From Chitinophaga fulva (GTDB taxonomy: Bacteria > Bacteroidota > Bacteroidia > Chitinophagales > Chitinophagaceae), in the NCBI RefSeq assembly GCF_012927205.1, contig NZ_JABBGC010000004.1, positions 558,001-622,000 of the forward strand: a stretch of 64,000 bases of DNA, in the 5' to 3' direction. The notes under the pieces were generated by a model. The model saw only the letters and a list, made by a program, of their open reading frames with translations, was not told where the DNA came from and searched no databases. Positions 36,784-45,171 of the stretch are shown here, in pieces; the first letter of the stretch is position 1, and each line of letters opens with the position of its first letter. The position numbers and the translations under genes are program-made.

Positions 36784-37658
36784 TGCCTTCCTGGCAGGGA
36801 AAGTCGAAAGGAAATAAGCTGGGTTACAGTATTTTTATTTTCATATTACGATATGGAGGTGTTTACCCTGCTTATTTTCTGTTGAGATTTGTCGCTTTTT
36901 ATTACTTTTTATTTTCCTGGAGCTCTTCCAAACCCATCTATCAATACTTTCATACCAAAATAGGTTACGGCACGTGGAAGTCATTACGCAGCCTGTATCG
37001 TAACTATTATATATTTGGCCAGACGCTGATCGATAAGATCGTTGTCATGGCTGATATGGCCAACAAGTTTTCATTCGATTTTGACGGGGAACATCATCTG
37101 CGCGAGATGGTGACCGGAGGTCGTGGCGGAATTATGCTGAGCGCCCACCTGGGCAACTGGGAAGTGGCCGGGCACCTGTTTAAACGGTTGCAGACCCGTA
37201 TTAATATTGTCATGTTTGATGGAGAGCATCAGCGTATCAAGGAATATCTTTCTTCCGTGACCGGCGACCGGAACGTGAATATCATCGTGATAAAAGATGA
37301 TTTGTCACATATCTACGCCATCAACGAAGCCCTGAGCAATCAGGAGCTGGTGTGTATGCATGCCGACCGTTTTCTGCCAGGCAATAAAACGGTGACCGCC
37401 CCGCTGCTGGGCCATGATGCCCGTTTTCCTATGGGTCCTTTCCTGTTGGCCGCCACTTTCCGGGTACCCGTATGCGTGGTGTTTGCCTTCAAGGAAACGG
37501 CCACCCATTATCATTTTTACGCCACCGAGCCCCGTTCCTACCATGGGCGCAGACAACAAGGCGTGGAAACAGCCGTGGCCGATTTTACCGCCCTGCTGGA
37601 AGAAAAGATCCGCCGTTACCCGGAACAGTGGTTCAATTATTATGATTTTTGGGAATAA
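36783..37658 (+). CDS. LpxL-type lysophospholipid acyltransferase (LPLAT)
   Basis: A 291-residue membrane-associated acyltransferase with a hydrophobic N-terminal helix (about 12-40). The catalytic H-x4-E is H122 to E127 in SAHLGNWEVAG, as in lipid A late acyltransferases. Similar proteins (ApeD-type) occur in aryl-polyene clusters, where they are thought to attach or move the acyl product from ACP to a membrane lipid. Start codon overlaps the ACP stop. Confidence 0.87.
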   Translation: MPSWQGKSKGNKLGYSIFIFILRYGGVYPAYFLLRFVAFYYFLFSWSSSKPIYQYFHTKIGYGTWKSLRSLYRNYYIFGQTLIDKIVVMADMANKFSFDFDGEHHLREMVTGGRGGIMLSAHLGNWEVAGHLFKRLQTRINIVMFDGEHQRIKEYLSSVTGDRNVNIIVIKDDLSHIYAINEALSNQELVCMHADRFLPGNKTVTAPLLGHDARFPMGPFLLAATFRVPVCVVFAFKETATHYHFYATEPRSYHGRRQQGVETAVADFTALLEEKIRRYPEQWFNYYDFWE

Positions 37659-37734
37659 TCCGTGTTTTTACGCGCAATAATGTCGAATAATTCGATTTAT
37701 TTCGTGTTTTGTCTATAAATAATAACTTGTGCAG

Positions 37735-38163
37735 ATGTTTATTCATTCAGACGATATTACCGCTTATATTCCCCAGCGCACGCCGATTGTCATGATCAGT
37801 GGCATCCTGGAAGTGGACGGTCCGAAAACCCGTACCGCCCTGCATATTGCACCCGATAACGTGTTTGTGGAAAACGGAGTGCTCATGCCTCCCGGCCTTA
37901 TGGAAAATATAGCCCAAACTGCCGCCGCCCGTATTGGCTACATCGCCAAACAGGAAAAAAGTCCCGTTCCCTTGGGCTTTATCGGCGCAGTAAATAACCT
38001 CGAGATATTGGAACTGCCACCCGCCGGACAAACCATCGAAACCACCACGGAAATTGGTGGCGAAGTATTCAACGCTACCATGGTAACCGGAAAAGTAATG
38101 TATGATGGCAGAGTGATGGCACAGTGTGAAATGAAAATTTTCATCAACCCGCTTAATAAATAA
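37735..38163 (+). CDS. FabZ-like hotdog dehydratase subunit (ApeP-like; His replaced by Gln)
   Basis: A 142-residue single-hotdog protein from ATG 37735; GTG at 37729 is possible. The FabZ PHR-x-P segment reads IPQRTPIVM, so the usual catalytic His is Q14. The central-helix Glu is kept (E57 in MENIAQTAAA). It resembles the ApeP-type dehydratase component. A second, differently incomplete hotdog protein is encoded at 48291, and the two may work as a heteromer. It is 3 bases from the next gene. Confidence 0.8.
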   Translation: MFIHSDDITAYIPQRTPIVMISGILEVDGPKTRTALHIAPDNVFVENGVLMPPGLMENIAQTAAARIGYIAKQEKSPVPLGFIGAVNNLEILELPPAGQTIETTTEIGGEVFNATMVTGKVMYDGRVMAQCEMKIFINPLNK

Positions 38164-38166
38164 GTT

Positions 38167-38895
38167 ATGATTATCCGTAAAGTTTTTACCCTGACCATTC
38201 TTATCTGTAGCTGCTTCATCAGTGCTACGCAGGCCCAGAAACTGAAAAACTTTCTGGAAAACACTGATTCTTCCTTTACCTGGCTGGGCGTTGATTTCAC
38301 ACAGGCACGCCTCCTCGGTGACGCTGCCGCCAGCGATGTCAACCGCCATTTCACCGGTATCAATGACGTGATCAGAAATGAGCCTAAAAAATACGATGTG
38401 AAAGGTGCTTTCCATCGTTCCAGCGTGCAATTCGATCTCAGCGAAACCAACGCAAGAAACGCCGATGTCAATGTTGACAAAATGAAGTCAGAAAATGAGG
38501 CTGACTACAGCCGGCTGAAGCCGGAAGATATCACCAAACTGGTGAAAGGCTACAAATTCGGCGACAAAAAAGGTATTGGTGTACTGTTTGTTATGGAAGC
38601 CATGAGCAAAACAGAAAAAGAAGCTGCCATGTATGTAACGGTAGTGGACATGGGCTCCCGCAACGTGCTGATGACAGAACGCATGACCGGCAAAGCGCAG
38701 GGCTTCGGTTTCCGCAATTACTGGGCTTACACCGTACACAAAGTACTGGAGCATATCGACTACAAAAAGCTGAAAGAAAAATATGCTGATGCGAAAGATC
38801 CTGTAGAAGAAGTTCCGGTAGCACCTAAAAAAGAAACTAAAACGGTGGTGGCTAAAGAAGAAAAAGCCAAAAAAGCACCGAAGAAGAAAGGATAA
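38167..38895 (+). CDS. Exported protein of unknown function with Lys-rich tail
   Basis: A 242-residue protein with a signal peptide (to about ATQAQK) and a compact domain to about residue 205. The C-terminal tail repeats Lys, Glu and Ala (KKETKTVV, KEEKAKKAPKKKG). No enzyme motif was recognised. It lies inside the pigment operon, 3 bases after the dehydratase, so it may help to place the pigment in the envelope. I cannot name its family. Confidence 0.7.
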   Translation: MIIRKVFTLTILICSCFISATQAQKLKNFLENTDSSFTWLGVDFTQARLLGDAAASDVNRHFTGINDVIRNEPKKYDVKGAFHRSSVQFDLSETNARNADVNVDKMKSENEADYSRLKPEDITKLVKGYKFGDKKGIGVLFVMEAMSKTEKEAAMYVTVVDMGSRNVLMTERMTGKAQGFGFRNYWAYTVHKVLEHIDYKKLKEKYADAKDPVEEVPVAPKKETKTVVAKEEKAKKAPKKKG

Positions 38896-38898
38896 ACC

Positions 38899-38985
38899 AT
38901 TTGGATATTTTGTTATTTGGGAATTTGATCATTTTAAAAGGTTCCCTAAATGATCAGATTTCCAAATAACCAAATGACAAAATTG
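38899..38985. repeat. Octamer-phased inverted array with strong hairpin
   Basis: The left arm has five exact 8-bp units beginning ATTT (38899-38938). The right arm has three CCAAATnn/CAAAATTG units (38962-38985) ending one base before the thioesterase ATG. Bases 38912-38934 pair with 38948-38970 over about 23 bp with two mismatches around a 13-base loop. A hairpin here could attenuate or process the operon transcript. Confidence 0.7.
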
Positions 38986-38986
38986 T

Positions 38987-39415
38987 ATGGATTCAATAAC
39001 CGAATGCACCGAATTTCCGGTGAAGTTTAATGAAGTGGATTCACTGAGCATAGTCTGGCATGGCCACTATGTAAGGTATTTTGAAGACGGAAGGGAGGCT
39101 TTCGGTGAAAAGTATGCTTTACGTTACCTGGATATTTTTAATGCCGGATTTACAGCGCCGGTGGTGAATATACAGTGCGACTATAAACGCCCGCTGCGCT
39201 ATGGCGATCGCGTAAAGGTGGAAACCACCTTCGTAGACGACCTCGCGGCAAAGATCAGATTTAACTATGTGCTTTCCAATCCTGTTACCGGCGAAATCAT
39301 CGCTAAAGGCTCCACTGTACAGGTTTTCCTGGACAAAGACACCGAGCTGCTGCAACTGACCACACCGGCTTTTTTTAACGATTGGAAAAAAAGACACTTG
39401 TATAACCACCTTTAG
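38987..39415 (+). CDS. Acyl-thioesterase, 4-hydroxybenzoyl-CoA thioesterase (hotdog) family
   Basis: A 142-residue hotdog protein. The family signature is NEVDSLSIVWHGHYVRYFEDGRE, split here as EVDSLSIVWHGH and YVRYFEDG, where an Asp/His pair near residues 18-27 supports catalysis. It corresponds by position to ApeK-type thioesterases. Likely roles are release of the finished aryl-polyene acid or editing of misprimed carriers. Confidence 0.85.
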   Translation: MDSITECTEFPVKFNEVDSLSIVWHGHYVRYFEDGREAFGEKYALRYLDIFNAGFTAPVVNIQCDYKRPLRYGDRVKVETTFVDDLAAKIRFNYVLSNPVTGEIIAKGSTVQVFLDKDTELLQLTTPAFFNDWKKRHLYNHL

Positions 39416-39422
39416 ATAATGG

Positions 39423-40562
39423 ATGATGGTCTTTGTAGTTGCAGATAATATTGTTGGGCCGCTGGGCGTGAATACGGATGAAAATTTTGAACAGGTCATC
39501 CGGGGCAACAGCGGCATCCGTTTACAGGACCGTGAAGACTATGGCCCTGCACCCTTCCATGGCGCTATGATGCCACATGATATGTTGGAGAAAGCCATAC
39601 ATGGACTTAACATCGAAGACTATACGAAATTTGAACAGCTGGTGATCGCTTCCGTTACGGAAGCGTTGTCGCATACAGCCGTACGCCTGTCTGATCCCCG
39701 CACAGGACTGATTATTTCCACCACGAAAGGAAATATTGAACTGCTGGAGCAGCAGGAGGAAGGAGTGGTTCCTTCGCCCGAGCAGTTGCAGCCTGCCGCT
39801 ACGGCGCGTAAAATAGCAGCACGCCTGGGCGCCGTCAATACGCCGATGGTGATCAGCAGTGCCTGCATATCCGGACTGGTGGCCATTTTAACCGGTCAGC
39901 GCCTGATAGCCTCCGGTAAATTTGATCACGTAGTGGTAACGGGCGCCGATGTGCTCACCCGTTTTGTATTGTCCGGTTTCCAATCATTTCAGGCGGTGAG
40001 TGCAGTACCCTGCCGACCTTTCGATGCCAACCGTACCGGCGTATCGCTGGGAGAGGCTGCCGCTACCATGGTCCTCAGCAAAGACCCTCACAACGCAACA
40101 ATTGTACTCGGCGCCGGCGCTATCAGCAACGACGCGAATCATATTTCCGGCCCTTCCCGCACCGGCCTGGAGCTGGCTGCTGCCATGCAACTGGCCCTCA
40201 AAGGCAGCGGCCTTCAACCGGAAGATATCGGGTTTGTATCAGCACATGGCACCGCCACGCTGTACAACGATGAGATGGAAGCTAAAGCCCTGCATCACGC
40301 AGGACTGGCAGCAGTGCCGGTCAACAGCCTCAAAGGCTACTATGGCCACACCCTCGGCGCCGCCGGGCTGGTGGAAGCCATTATCAGTGTAAAAGCCATG
40401 AAAACCGGCGTTATACTGCCCACCAAAGGATACGAAACACCCGGTGTCAGTATGCCTGTCAACGTTAGCAATACCCTGCGCCAACAACCGTCCCGCCACT
40501 TCCTCAAAACAGTGTCCGGCTTCGGCGGTTGCAACGCAGCCATGATATTCAGTAAAAAGTAA
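39423..40562 (+). CDS. Beta-ketoacyl-ACP synthase, FabF-like (active triad)
   Basis: A 379-residue ketosynthase, slightly short for FabF because the N-terminal lobe is trimmed. The triad is complete: C148 in SSACISG, His in SAHGTATLYND and His in KGYYGHTLGAAG. The C-terminal VSGFGGCNAA is a variant of SNSFGFGGTN. It is one of three intact ketosynthases in the cluster. Division of labour among them is unknown. Confidence 0.88.
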   Translation: MMVFVVADNIVGPLGVNTDENFEQVIRGNSGIRLQDREDYGPAPFHGAMMPHDMLEKAIHGLNIEDYTKFEQLVIASVTEALSHTAVRLSDPRTGLIISTTKGNIELLEQQEEGVVPSPEQLQPAATARKIAARLGAVNTPMVISSACISGLVAILTGQRLIASGKFDHVVVTGADVLTRFVLSGFQSFQAVSAVPCRPFDANRTGVSLGEAAATMVLSKDPHNATIVLGAGAISNDANHISGPSRTGLELAAAMQLALKGSGLQPEDIGFVSAHGTATLYNDEMEAKALHHAGLAAVPVNSLKGYYGHTLGAAGLVEAIISVKAMKTGVILPTKGYETPGVSMPVNVSNTLRQQPSRHFLKTVSGFGGCNAAMIFSKK

Positions 40563-40611
40563 CGGCGGACCAGGAACAGTCTTCTTAGTCGCCATTCTCT
40601 AAAGTCGATTT

Positions 40612-41673
40612 ATGTTTAACAAGGAAACGAAAACAGCATTACAGGCAAAAGAAGCAGCATTGTGGCTGGCCTTCGCTCCGATAGCTTTCCAGGCTACGAG
40701 GGCTCTGCGCGACATGGGCATTCTGAAAGCAGTGAGTGACAGTGGATCTGCGGGCATCACCATTGAGGAGATAATGGAAAAAACCAATATGAACCGCTAC
40801 GCAGTGAGAGTATTGCTGGAAGCCGGTTTGGGTATGGAACTGGTGATCGTGAACGATAAAAAATATACGCTGACCAAAACAGGATATTTTATCCTCCATG
40901 ATCAGCTCACCCGTATCAACATGGATTTTACGCAGGATATCTGCTACAAAGGCATGTACCACCTGGAAGACAGTCTCCGCAATGGTAAACCGGAAGGCCT
41001 GAAAGAACTGGGCCCCTGGGACACCATCTACCCCGGCCTGTCGCTCCTGCCACCAGCAGTAGGCAAGAGCTGGTTCGACTTTGACCATTACTACTCCGAT
41101 CTCGCCACACCGGGCGCACTGGATATCGTTTTTGAAAACAAACCCAAACGCCTGCTCGATATCGGCGGTAATACCGGTAAATGGGCGCTGGCGTGCACCG
41201 CCAAAGATCCTGAAGTGGAAGTGACCATCTTCGATATCCCCGGTCAGGCCAACATTGCCCAGCAGAAAATGAAAGATGCCGGCGTGGCGGACCGTGTACA
41301 TTTCCATATCGCTAACATCCTGCATGAGGACATCCCGTTCCCTAAAGGATTTGATGCCATCTGGATGAGCCAGTTCCTCGACTGCTTCTCCGAAGCTGAA
41401 ATCGTGTCCATCCTTTCCCGTTGCCGTGAAGCACTCAACGACAACGGCACCATCTACATCCTGGAGCCATTCTGGAACCGCCAGCAGTTTAAGTCAGCCG
41501 CTTTCTGCCTCCAGCAGACCTCCTTGTATTTCACCGCGATGGCGAATGGTAACAGCCAGATGTACCACACAGATGACTTCTTCCAGTGCATTACCGATGC
41601 GGGACTGGTGGTAGCAGAAGAGAATGACAAGATGGGGCTCAATTACACCCTGTTAAAAGTTAAAAAACCCTGA
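40612..41673 (+). CDS. SAM-dependent O-methyltransferase with N-terminal dimerisation/wHTH domain
   Basis: A 353-residue protein of the acetylserotonin O-methyltransferase-like type. A helical winged-helix-like domain (about 1-100: ITIEEIMEKTNMNRYAVRVL, split by function) is followed by a Rossmann methyltransferase with motif I LLDIGGNTGKWAL near 180 and the DIPGQ strand end. It could methylate the aryl ring oxygen or carbon of the pigment head group. Confidence 0.85.
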   Translation: MFNKETKTALQAKEAALWLAFAPIAFQATRALRDMGILKAVSDSGSAGITIEEIMEKTNMNRYAVRVLLEAGLGMELVIVNDKKYTLTKTGYFILHDQLTRINMDFTQDICYKGMYHLEDSLRNGKPEGLKELGPWDTIYPGLSLLPPAVGKSWFDFDHYYSDLATPGALDIVFENKPKRLLDIGGNTGKWALACTAKDPEVEVTIFDIPGQANIAQQKMKDAGVADRVHFHIANILHEDIPFPKGFDAIWMSQFLDCFSEAEIVSILSRCREALNDNGTIYILEPFWNRQQFKSAAFCLQQTSLYFTAMANGNSQMYHTDDFFQCITDAGLVVAEENDKMGLNYTLLKVKKP

Positions 41674-41675
41674 TT

Positions 41676-41791
41676 ATTTAGCTATTTGATTATTTGGGTA
41701 TTTGATTATTGGTGTTAGGTTGTTGAATGGACTAGTGAACGAGACACCGGCAATAAAAAAATAACCAAATAAAAAAATGAACAAATTAAAT
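41676..41791. repeat. Octamer-phased inverted array
   Basis: Left arm: five 8-bp units, ATTTAGCT, ATTTGATT, ATTTGGGT, ATTTGATT, ATTGGTGT (41676-41715). Right arm: five 8-bp units beginning AAT (41752-41791), roughly the reverse complement of the left. It fills the gap before the halogenase-like gene, whose ATG is at 41800. Confidence 0.7.
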
Positions 41792-41799
41792 TTTACCGT

Positions 41800-43056
41800 A
41801 TGAAAACTGAACAAGTAGATGTTTTAGTGATAGGTGCGGGACCTGCCGGTACAGTAGCGGCGTCTATTATCCACCAGGCAGGTTACAAGGTGAAAATCGT
41901 TGAAAAGATGAAATTCCCCCGCTTCGTGATTGGGGAGAGCCTGCTGCCCCGCAGTATGGACGCTTTGAACGAAGCTGGTTTCATTGATGCCATTAAAGCC
42001 AAAGGTTTTCAGGAGAAATTCGGTGCCAAGTTTGTAAAAGGCGATGCCCTCTGTGACTTTACTTTCAAAGAGCAGTACACACCGGGCTGGACCTGGACCT
42101 GGCAGGTGACAAGAGCTGATTTCGATAAAACACTGGCAGATACCGTAGAAAGTATGGGCGTACCGGTTTCTTACGAAACTACGGTAACGGATATACGCTT
42201 TAACGGCTCTGATTCAGTGACCACCATAGAAGACAAAGACGGTAACAAATCCACCATTGAAGCCCGCTTTATTGTGGATGGCAGCGGTTACGGCCGGGTT
42301 ATCCCCCGTTTGTTCAACCTGGAAAAAAATTCCAACCTTCAGCCACGTAAAGCGCTGTTTTCCCACACGGTAGACGTGCGCCGCTCCATGGCCGATGAGC
42401 CTAACCGTATCACGGCGGTGGTACACAAAAAAGGTGTGTGGATATGGATTATCCCGTTCTCCACCGGTGTTACCTCCCTCGGTTTCGTGGGCGATCCTGA
42501 ATTTTTTGCACAATATCCCGGTACCGACGAGGAAGTATACCGTGCCCTGCTGGAAGCAGAACCATATACCCGCGAACGTTTCCGCGACGTGGAACTGGTA
42601 TTTGAGCCGAGAGTGCTCCAGTCCTGGTCTGCCACCACGGATAAGTTTTATGGAGATGGTTTTGTGCTGACCGGCAACGTGACAGAATTTTTGGACCCGA
42701 TTTTCTCTTCTGGCGTAACTTTGGCCTGCGTTTCCAGCCAGACGGCTGCCAAACTGGTGATCAAAAAGCTGCGCGGAGAAGAGGTGGACTGGGAAAAAGA
42801 ATATATGGAACCCACCCTGCAGGGGGTAAACACCTTCCGTTCCTATGTAATGGCATGGTACGAAGGCACGTTGGACACCATCTTCTTTAAGAAAGACGCA
42901 GACCCGGTGATCAAAGGACAGATCTGTTCCGTATTGGCAGGATATGTTTGGGATATGAGCAACCCGTTTGTGAAAAACCACGATACGGCGCTGAAACGCC
43001 TGGCCCGGACCATAGAATTAACAGAAAAATTAAAAAGCAGTTCAGAGATTGAATAG
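41800..43056 (+). CDS. FAD-dependent halogenase-like monooxygenase
   Basis: A 418-residue flavoprotein. The FAD loop is GAGPAG at 12-17 with ESLLPRSMDAL downstream. The W-x-W-x-I-P motif characteristic of flavin-dependent halogenases is present as W214-I-W216-I-I-P219. A catalytic Lys cannot be assigned without alignment. Chlorinated flexirubins are known, so ring halogenation is the natural proposal, although relatives with this motif also act as hydroxylases. The next gene starts 8 bases inside its end. Confidence 0.8.
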   Translation: MKTEQVDVLVIGAGPAGTVAASIIHQAGYKVKIVEKMKFPRFVIGESLLPRSMDALNEAGFIDAIKAKGFQEKFGAKFVKGDALCDFTFKEQYTPGWTWTWQVTRADFDKTLADTVESMGVPVSYETTVTDIRFNGSDSVTTIEDKDGNKSTIEARFIVDGSGYGRVIPRLFNLEKNSNLQPRKALFSHTVDVRRSMADEPNRITAVVHKKGVWIWIIPFSTGVTSLGFVGDPEFFAQYPGTDEEVYRALLEAEPYTRERFRDVELVFEPRVLQSWSATTDKFYGDGFVLTGNVTEFLDPIFSSGVTLACVSSQTAAKLVIKKLRGEEVDWEKEYMEPTLQGVNTFRSYVMAWYEGTLDTIFFKKDADPVIKGQICSVLAGYVWDMSNPFVKNHDTALKRLARTIELTEKLKSSSEIE

Positions 43057-43684
43057 CGCGGAAGCATATATTACAGGAAGTTGTATCATACGGCATCACG
43101 GTATCCGGTTAAACGGAGCATTGCTGTGGGAAGCAGACCGGAGCATGGACTTACAGGAATGGCTGCGGGCGGGATATGACCGGTTTTCCGGGCAGTATCC
43201 CAAATTCCATAAAATGGATGCCCTCAGCAAACTGGGATGGCTGGCAGCAGAAGTGCTGCTGAAACATGCTCCCGTGCAGGCGCTGCCGCCTGAAACAGTG
43301 GGCATGGTGTTGTCTAACCGCAGTGGCAGCCTGGATACAGACATCCGCTACTATGCCACCGTGAAGGATATTGCCAGTCCGGCCCTTTTCGTATACACCC
43401 TTCCCAACATTGTGATGGGTGAAATCTGCATCCGGCATGGTTTTAAAGGAGAGAATATCTTCTTCGTGTCTGAAAACTTCGATGCGGAGCTGATGAGCAG
43501 TTACCCTGTGCAGCTGCTCGCCACCACGCCGCTACAGGCCTGCCTGTGTGGTTGGGTGGAAGTGATGGGAGACGATTACGAAGTGGCCCTGTTCCTGCTG
43601 GAGAAAACGCCGCGGGGAATGGCCAGACCGGTGACAGCCGAGGCGCTGAACGAACTTTATTCAAATAACGAAATATCAACATAA
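43049..43684 (+). CDS. Half-length ketosynthase-like protein without active-site Cys
   Basis: A 211-residue protein starting at TTG 43049, overlapping the halogenase stop; no ATG precedes the first conserved region. It resembles the N-terminal half of a ketosynthase: AYITGSCII, VGMVLSNRSGSLDTD and a central LPNIVMGEICIRHGFKGEN, where active enzymes have the ACSSG cysteine. No second half follows. It may be a structural partner of a carrier or ketosynthase, or a decayed enzyme. The last residues and stop codon come from an 8-bp repeat array. Confidence 0.7.
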   Translation: MNSAEAYITGSCIIRHHGIRLNGALLWEADRSMDLQEWLRAGYDRFSGQYPKFHKMDALSKLGWLAAEVLLKHAPVQALPPETVGMVLSNRSGSLDTDIRYYATVKDIASPALFVYTLPNIVMGEICIRHGFKGENIFFVSENFDAELMSSYPVQLLATTPLQACLCGWVEVMGDDYEVALFLLEKTPRGMARPVTAEALNELYSNNEIST

Positions 43685-43701
43685 CAAAATATCAACATCG
43701 T
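43662..43701. repeat. Octamer array running through a stop codon
   Basis: Five 8-bp units: CAAATAAC, GAAATATC, AACATAAC, AAAATATC, AACATCGT. They span the last codons and stop of the half-ketosynthase gene and end just before the ATG of the second carrier protein. Confidence 0.7.
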
Positions 43702-43702
43702 A

Positions 43703-43966
43703 ATGGAACAGCTGATGGCAGATCTGAAAAAACAGATCATCGAACAATTGAATTTGCAGGAAGTAACACCGGAAAGCATCGGCAACGATGAACCGTTGTT
43801 TAAAGAAGGGCTGGGTCTCGATTCTATCGATGCGCTGGAACTGATCGTATTGCTGCAACAGCACTATAACATCCGTATTGCCAACCCTGAACAGGGACCG
43901 GAGGTGTTTTACTCCATCCGTTCCATGGCGGAATTTATTGTTGCTCAACAAACAGCCAAAGCATGA
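43703..43966 (+). CDS. Acyl carrier protein 2
   Basis: An 87-residue acidic carrier protein with phosphopantetheine serine S41 in GLGLDSIDALEL. It overlaps the following ketosynthase gene by 4 bases, so it is probably the carrier used by that ketosynthase/chain-length-factor pair. Its DSIDALE form differs from ACP 1 (DSLDYID), which suggests separate roles, for example starter loading against elongation. Confidence 0.92.
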   Translation: MEQLMADLKKQIIEQLNLQEVTPESIGNDEPLFKEGLGLDSIDALELIVLLQQHYNIRIANPEQGPEVFYSIRSMAEFIVAQQTAKA

Positions 43967-45156
43967 GTGAAAAGGTGTGGATAGCAGGTGGCGGCGTCAT
44001 CAGCGGCATTGGTCTGAACTTACGGGAATGCCTGCGGGCTTTCCGTGAGATGGAACCGGGCATGGGTGCCATGAAATACCTGTCATCTGTGCACCGTAAC
44101 ACTTTCCCGGTGGCGGAGGTGAAAGCAGATAACGATACGCTGGCGGATATGGCCGGATTACCGGAGAATATCAGCCGCACGGCCCTGCTCAGCCTGATCG
44201 CTGCCAGGGAAGCGTGGCAATCGTCCGGACTGGACGATATCTCCCGCTACCGCGTCGGATTTGTGTCCGGCAATACGGTAGGCGGTATGGACAAAACGGA
44301 AGACTTTTTCGCGGAATATCTGGCAGACAACCGTAAAGGCCGTCTGCAGCAGGTGATGCACCATGAATGCGGCAGTGTTACCGAAATAGTGGCCGATGCC
44401 ATGGGCATCCGGCATCATGTGTCTACCATCAGCACAGCCTGTTCTTCCGGCGCTAACGCGCTGATGTACGGCTACCGGCTGATACGCAACAATATCGTGG
44501 ACGTGGTGATTGCCGGTGGTACAGACGCGTTGACCCGTTTTACGCTCAACGGTTTTAATACCCTCATGATCCTTGACCAGCAGCCCTGTCGCCCTTTCGA
44601 TGAAACCCGCACCGGGCTTAATCTGGGTGAAGGCGCCGGTTATGTGGTGCTGGTGTCCGACAGCCTGGCTGCCCAGTTGCAGCCCTGGTGCCGCCTCAGC
44701 GGCTTCGCCAATGCCAATGATGCCTATCACCAGACGGCTTCTTCGCCCGATGGTACCGGTAACTATCTGGCGATGAAAGGCGCACTGGACATGAGCGGCC
44801 TGCAACCGCAGCAGATCGGGTATATCAACCTGCATGGTACTGGTACCGGTAACAACGATGTATCGGAAGGTATTGCCATCAACCGCCTCTTTGCGCCGCA
44901 TTTCCCGGCCATGAGCTCCACCAAATCATTCACCGGGCACACACTGGGCGCCAGTGGCGGTATTGAAGCGGTATTATCGGCTATCTCCGTGAAAGAGGGG
45001 ATTATCTATCCTAACGCACGTTTTGAACACCAGATGAAGGAACTGCCGTTTACACCGGCCACCGCCTGGTCTGAAGGCAATGACCTCCGCCATGTGATGT
45101 CTAACTCCTTCGGTTTTGGTGGTAACTGTTCCAGCCTGGTTTTTTCCAGCTTTTAG
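43963..45156 (+). CDS. Beta-ketoacyl-ACP synthase, KS-alpha-like (active triad)
   Basis: A 397-residue ketosynthase with the full triad: C160 in STACSSGANA, His in NLHGTGTGNND and His in KSFTGHTLGASG. The C-terminal SNSFGFGGN is intact. It is followed 15 bases later by a Cys-less homologue. This is the arrangement of ketosynthase plus chain-length factor in type II polyketide and aryl-polyene systems (ApeO with ApeC). Confidence 0.9.
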   Translation: MSEKVWIAGGGVISGIGLNLRECLRAFREMEPGMGAMKYLSSVHRNTFPVAEVKADNDTLADMAGLPENISRTALLSLIAAREAWQSSGLDDISRYRVGFVSGNTVGGMDKTEDFFAEYLADNRKGRLQQVMHHECGSVTEIVADAMGIRHHVSTISTACSSGANALMYGYRLIRNNIVDVVIAGGTDALTRFTLNGFNTLMILDQQPCRPFDETRTGLNLGEGAGYVVLVSDSLAAQLQPWCRLSGFANANDAYHQTASSPDGTGNYLAMKGALDMSGLQPQQIGYINLHGTGTGNNDVSEGIAINRLFAPHFPAMSSTKSFTGHTLGASGGIEAVLSAISVKEGIIYPNARFEHQMKELPFTPATAWSEGNDLRHVMSNSFGFGGNCSSLVFSSF

Positions 45157-45171
45157 TGATTAAATGAGAGT

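Noticed and set aside
35206..45156. One of the ketosynthases as DarB
   Set aside because: DarB is a FabH/KASIII-type enzyme with Cys-His-Asn. All three intact ketosynthases here have the FabF/FabB Cys-His-His pattern.
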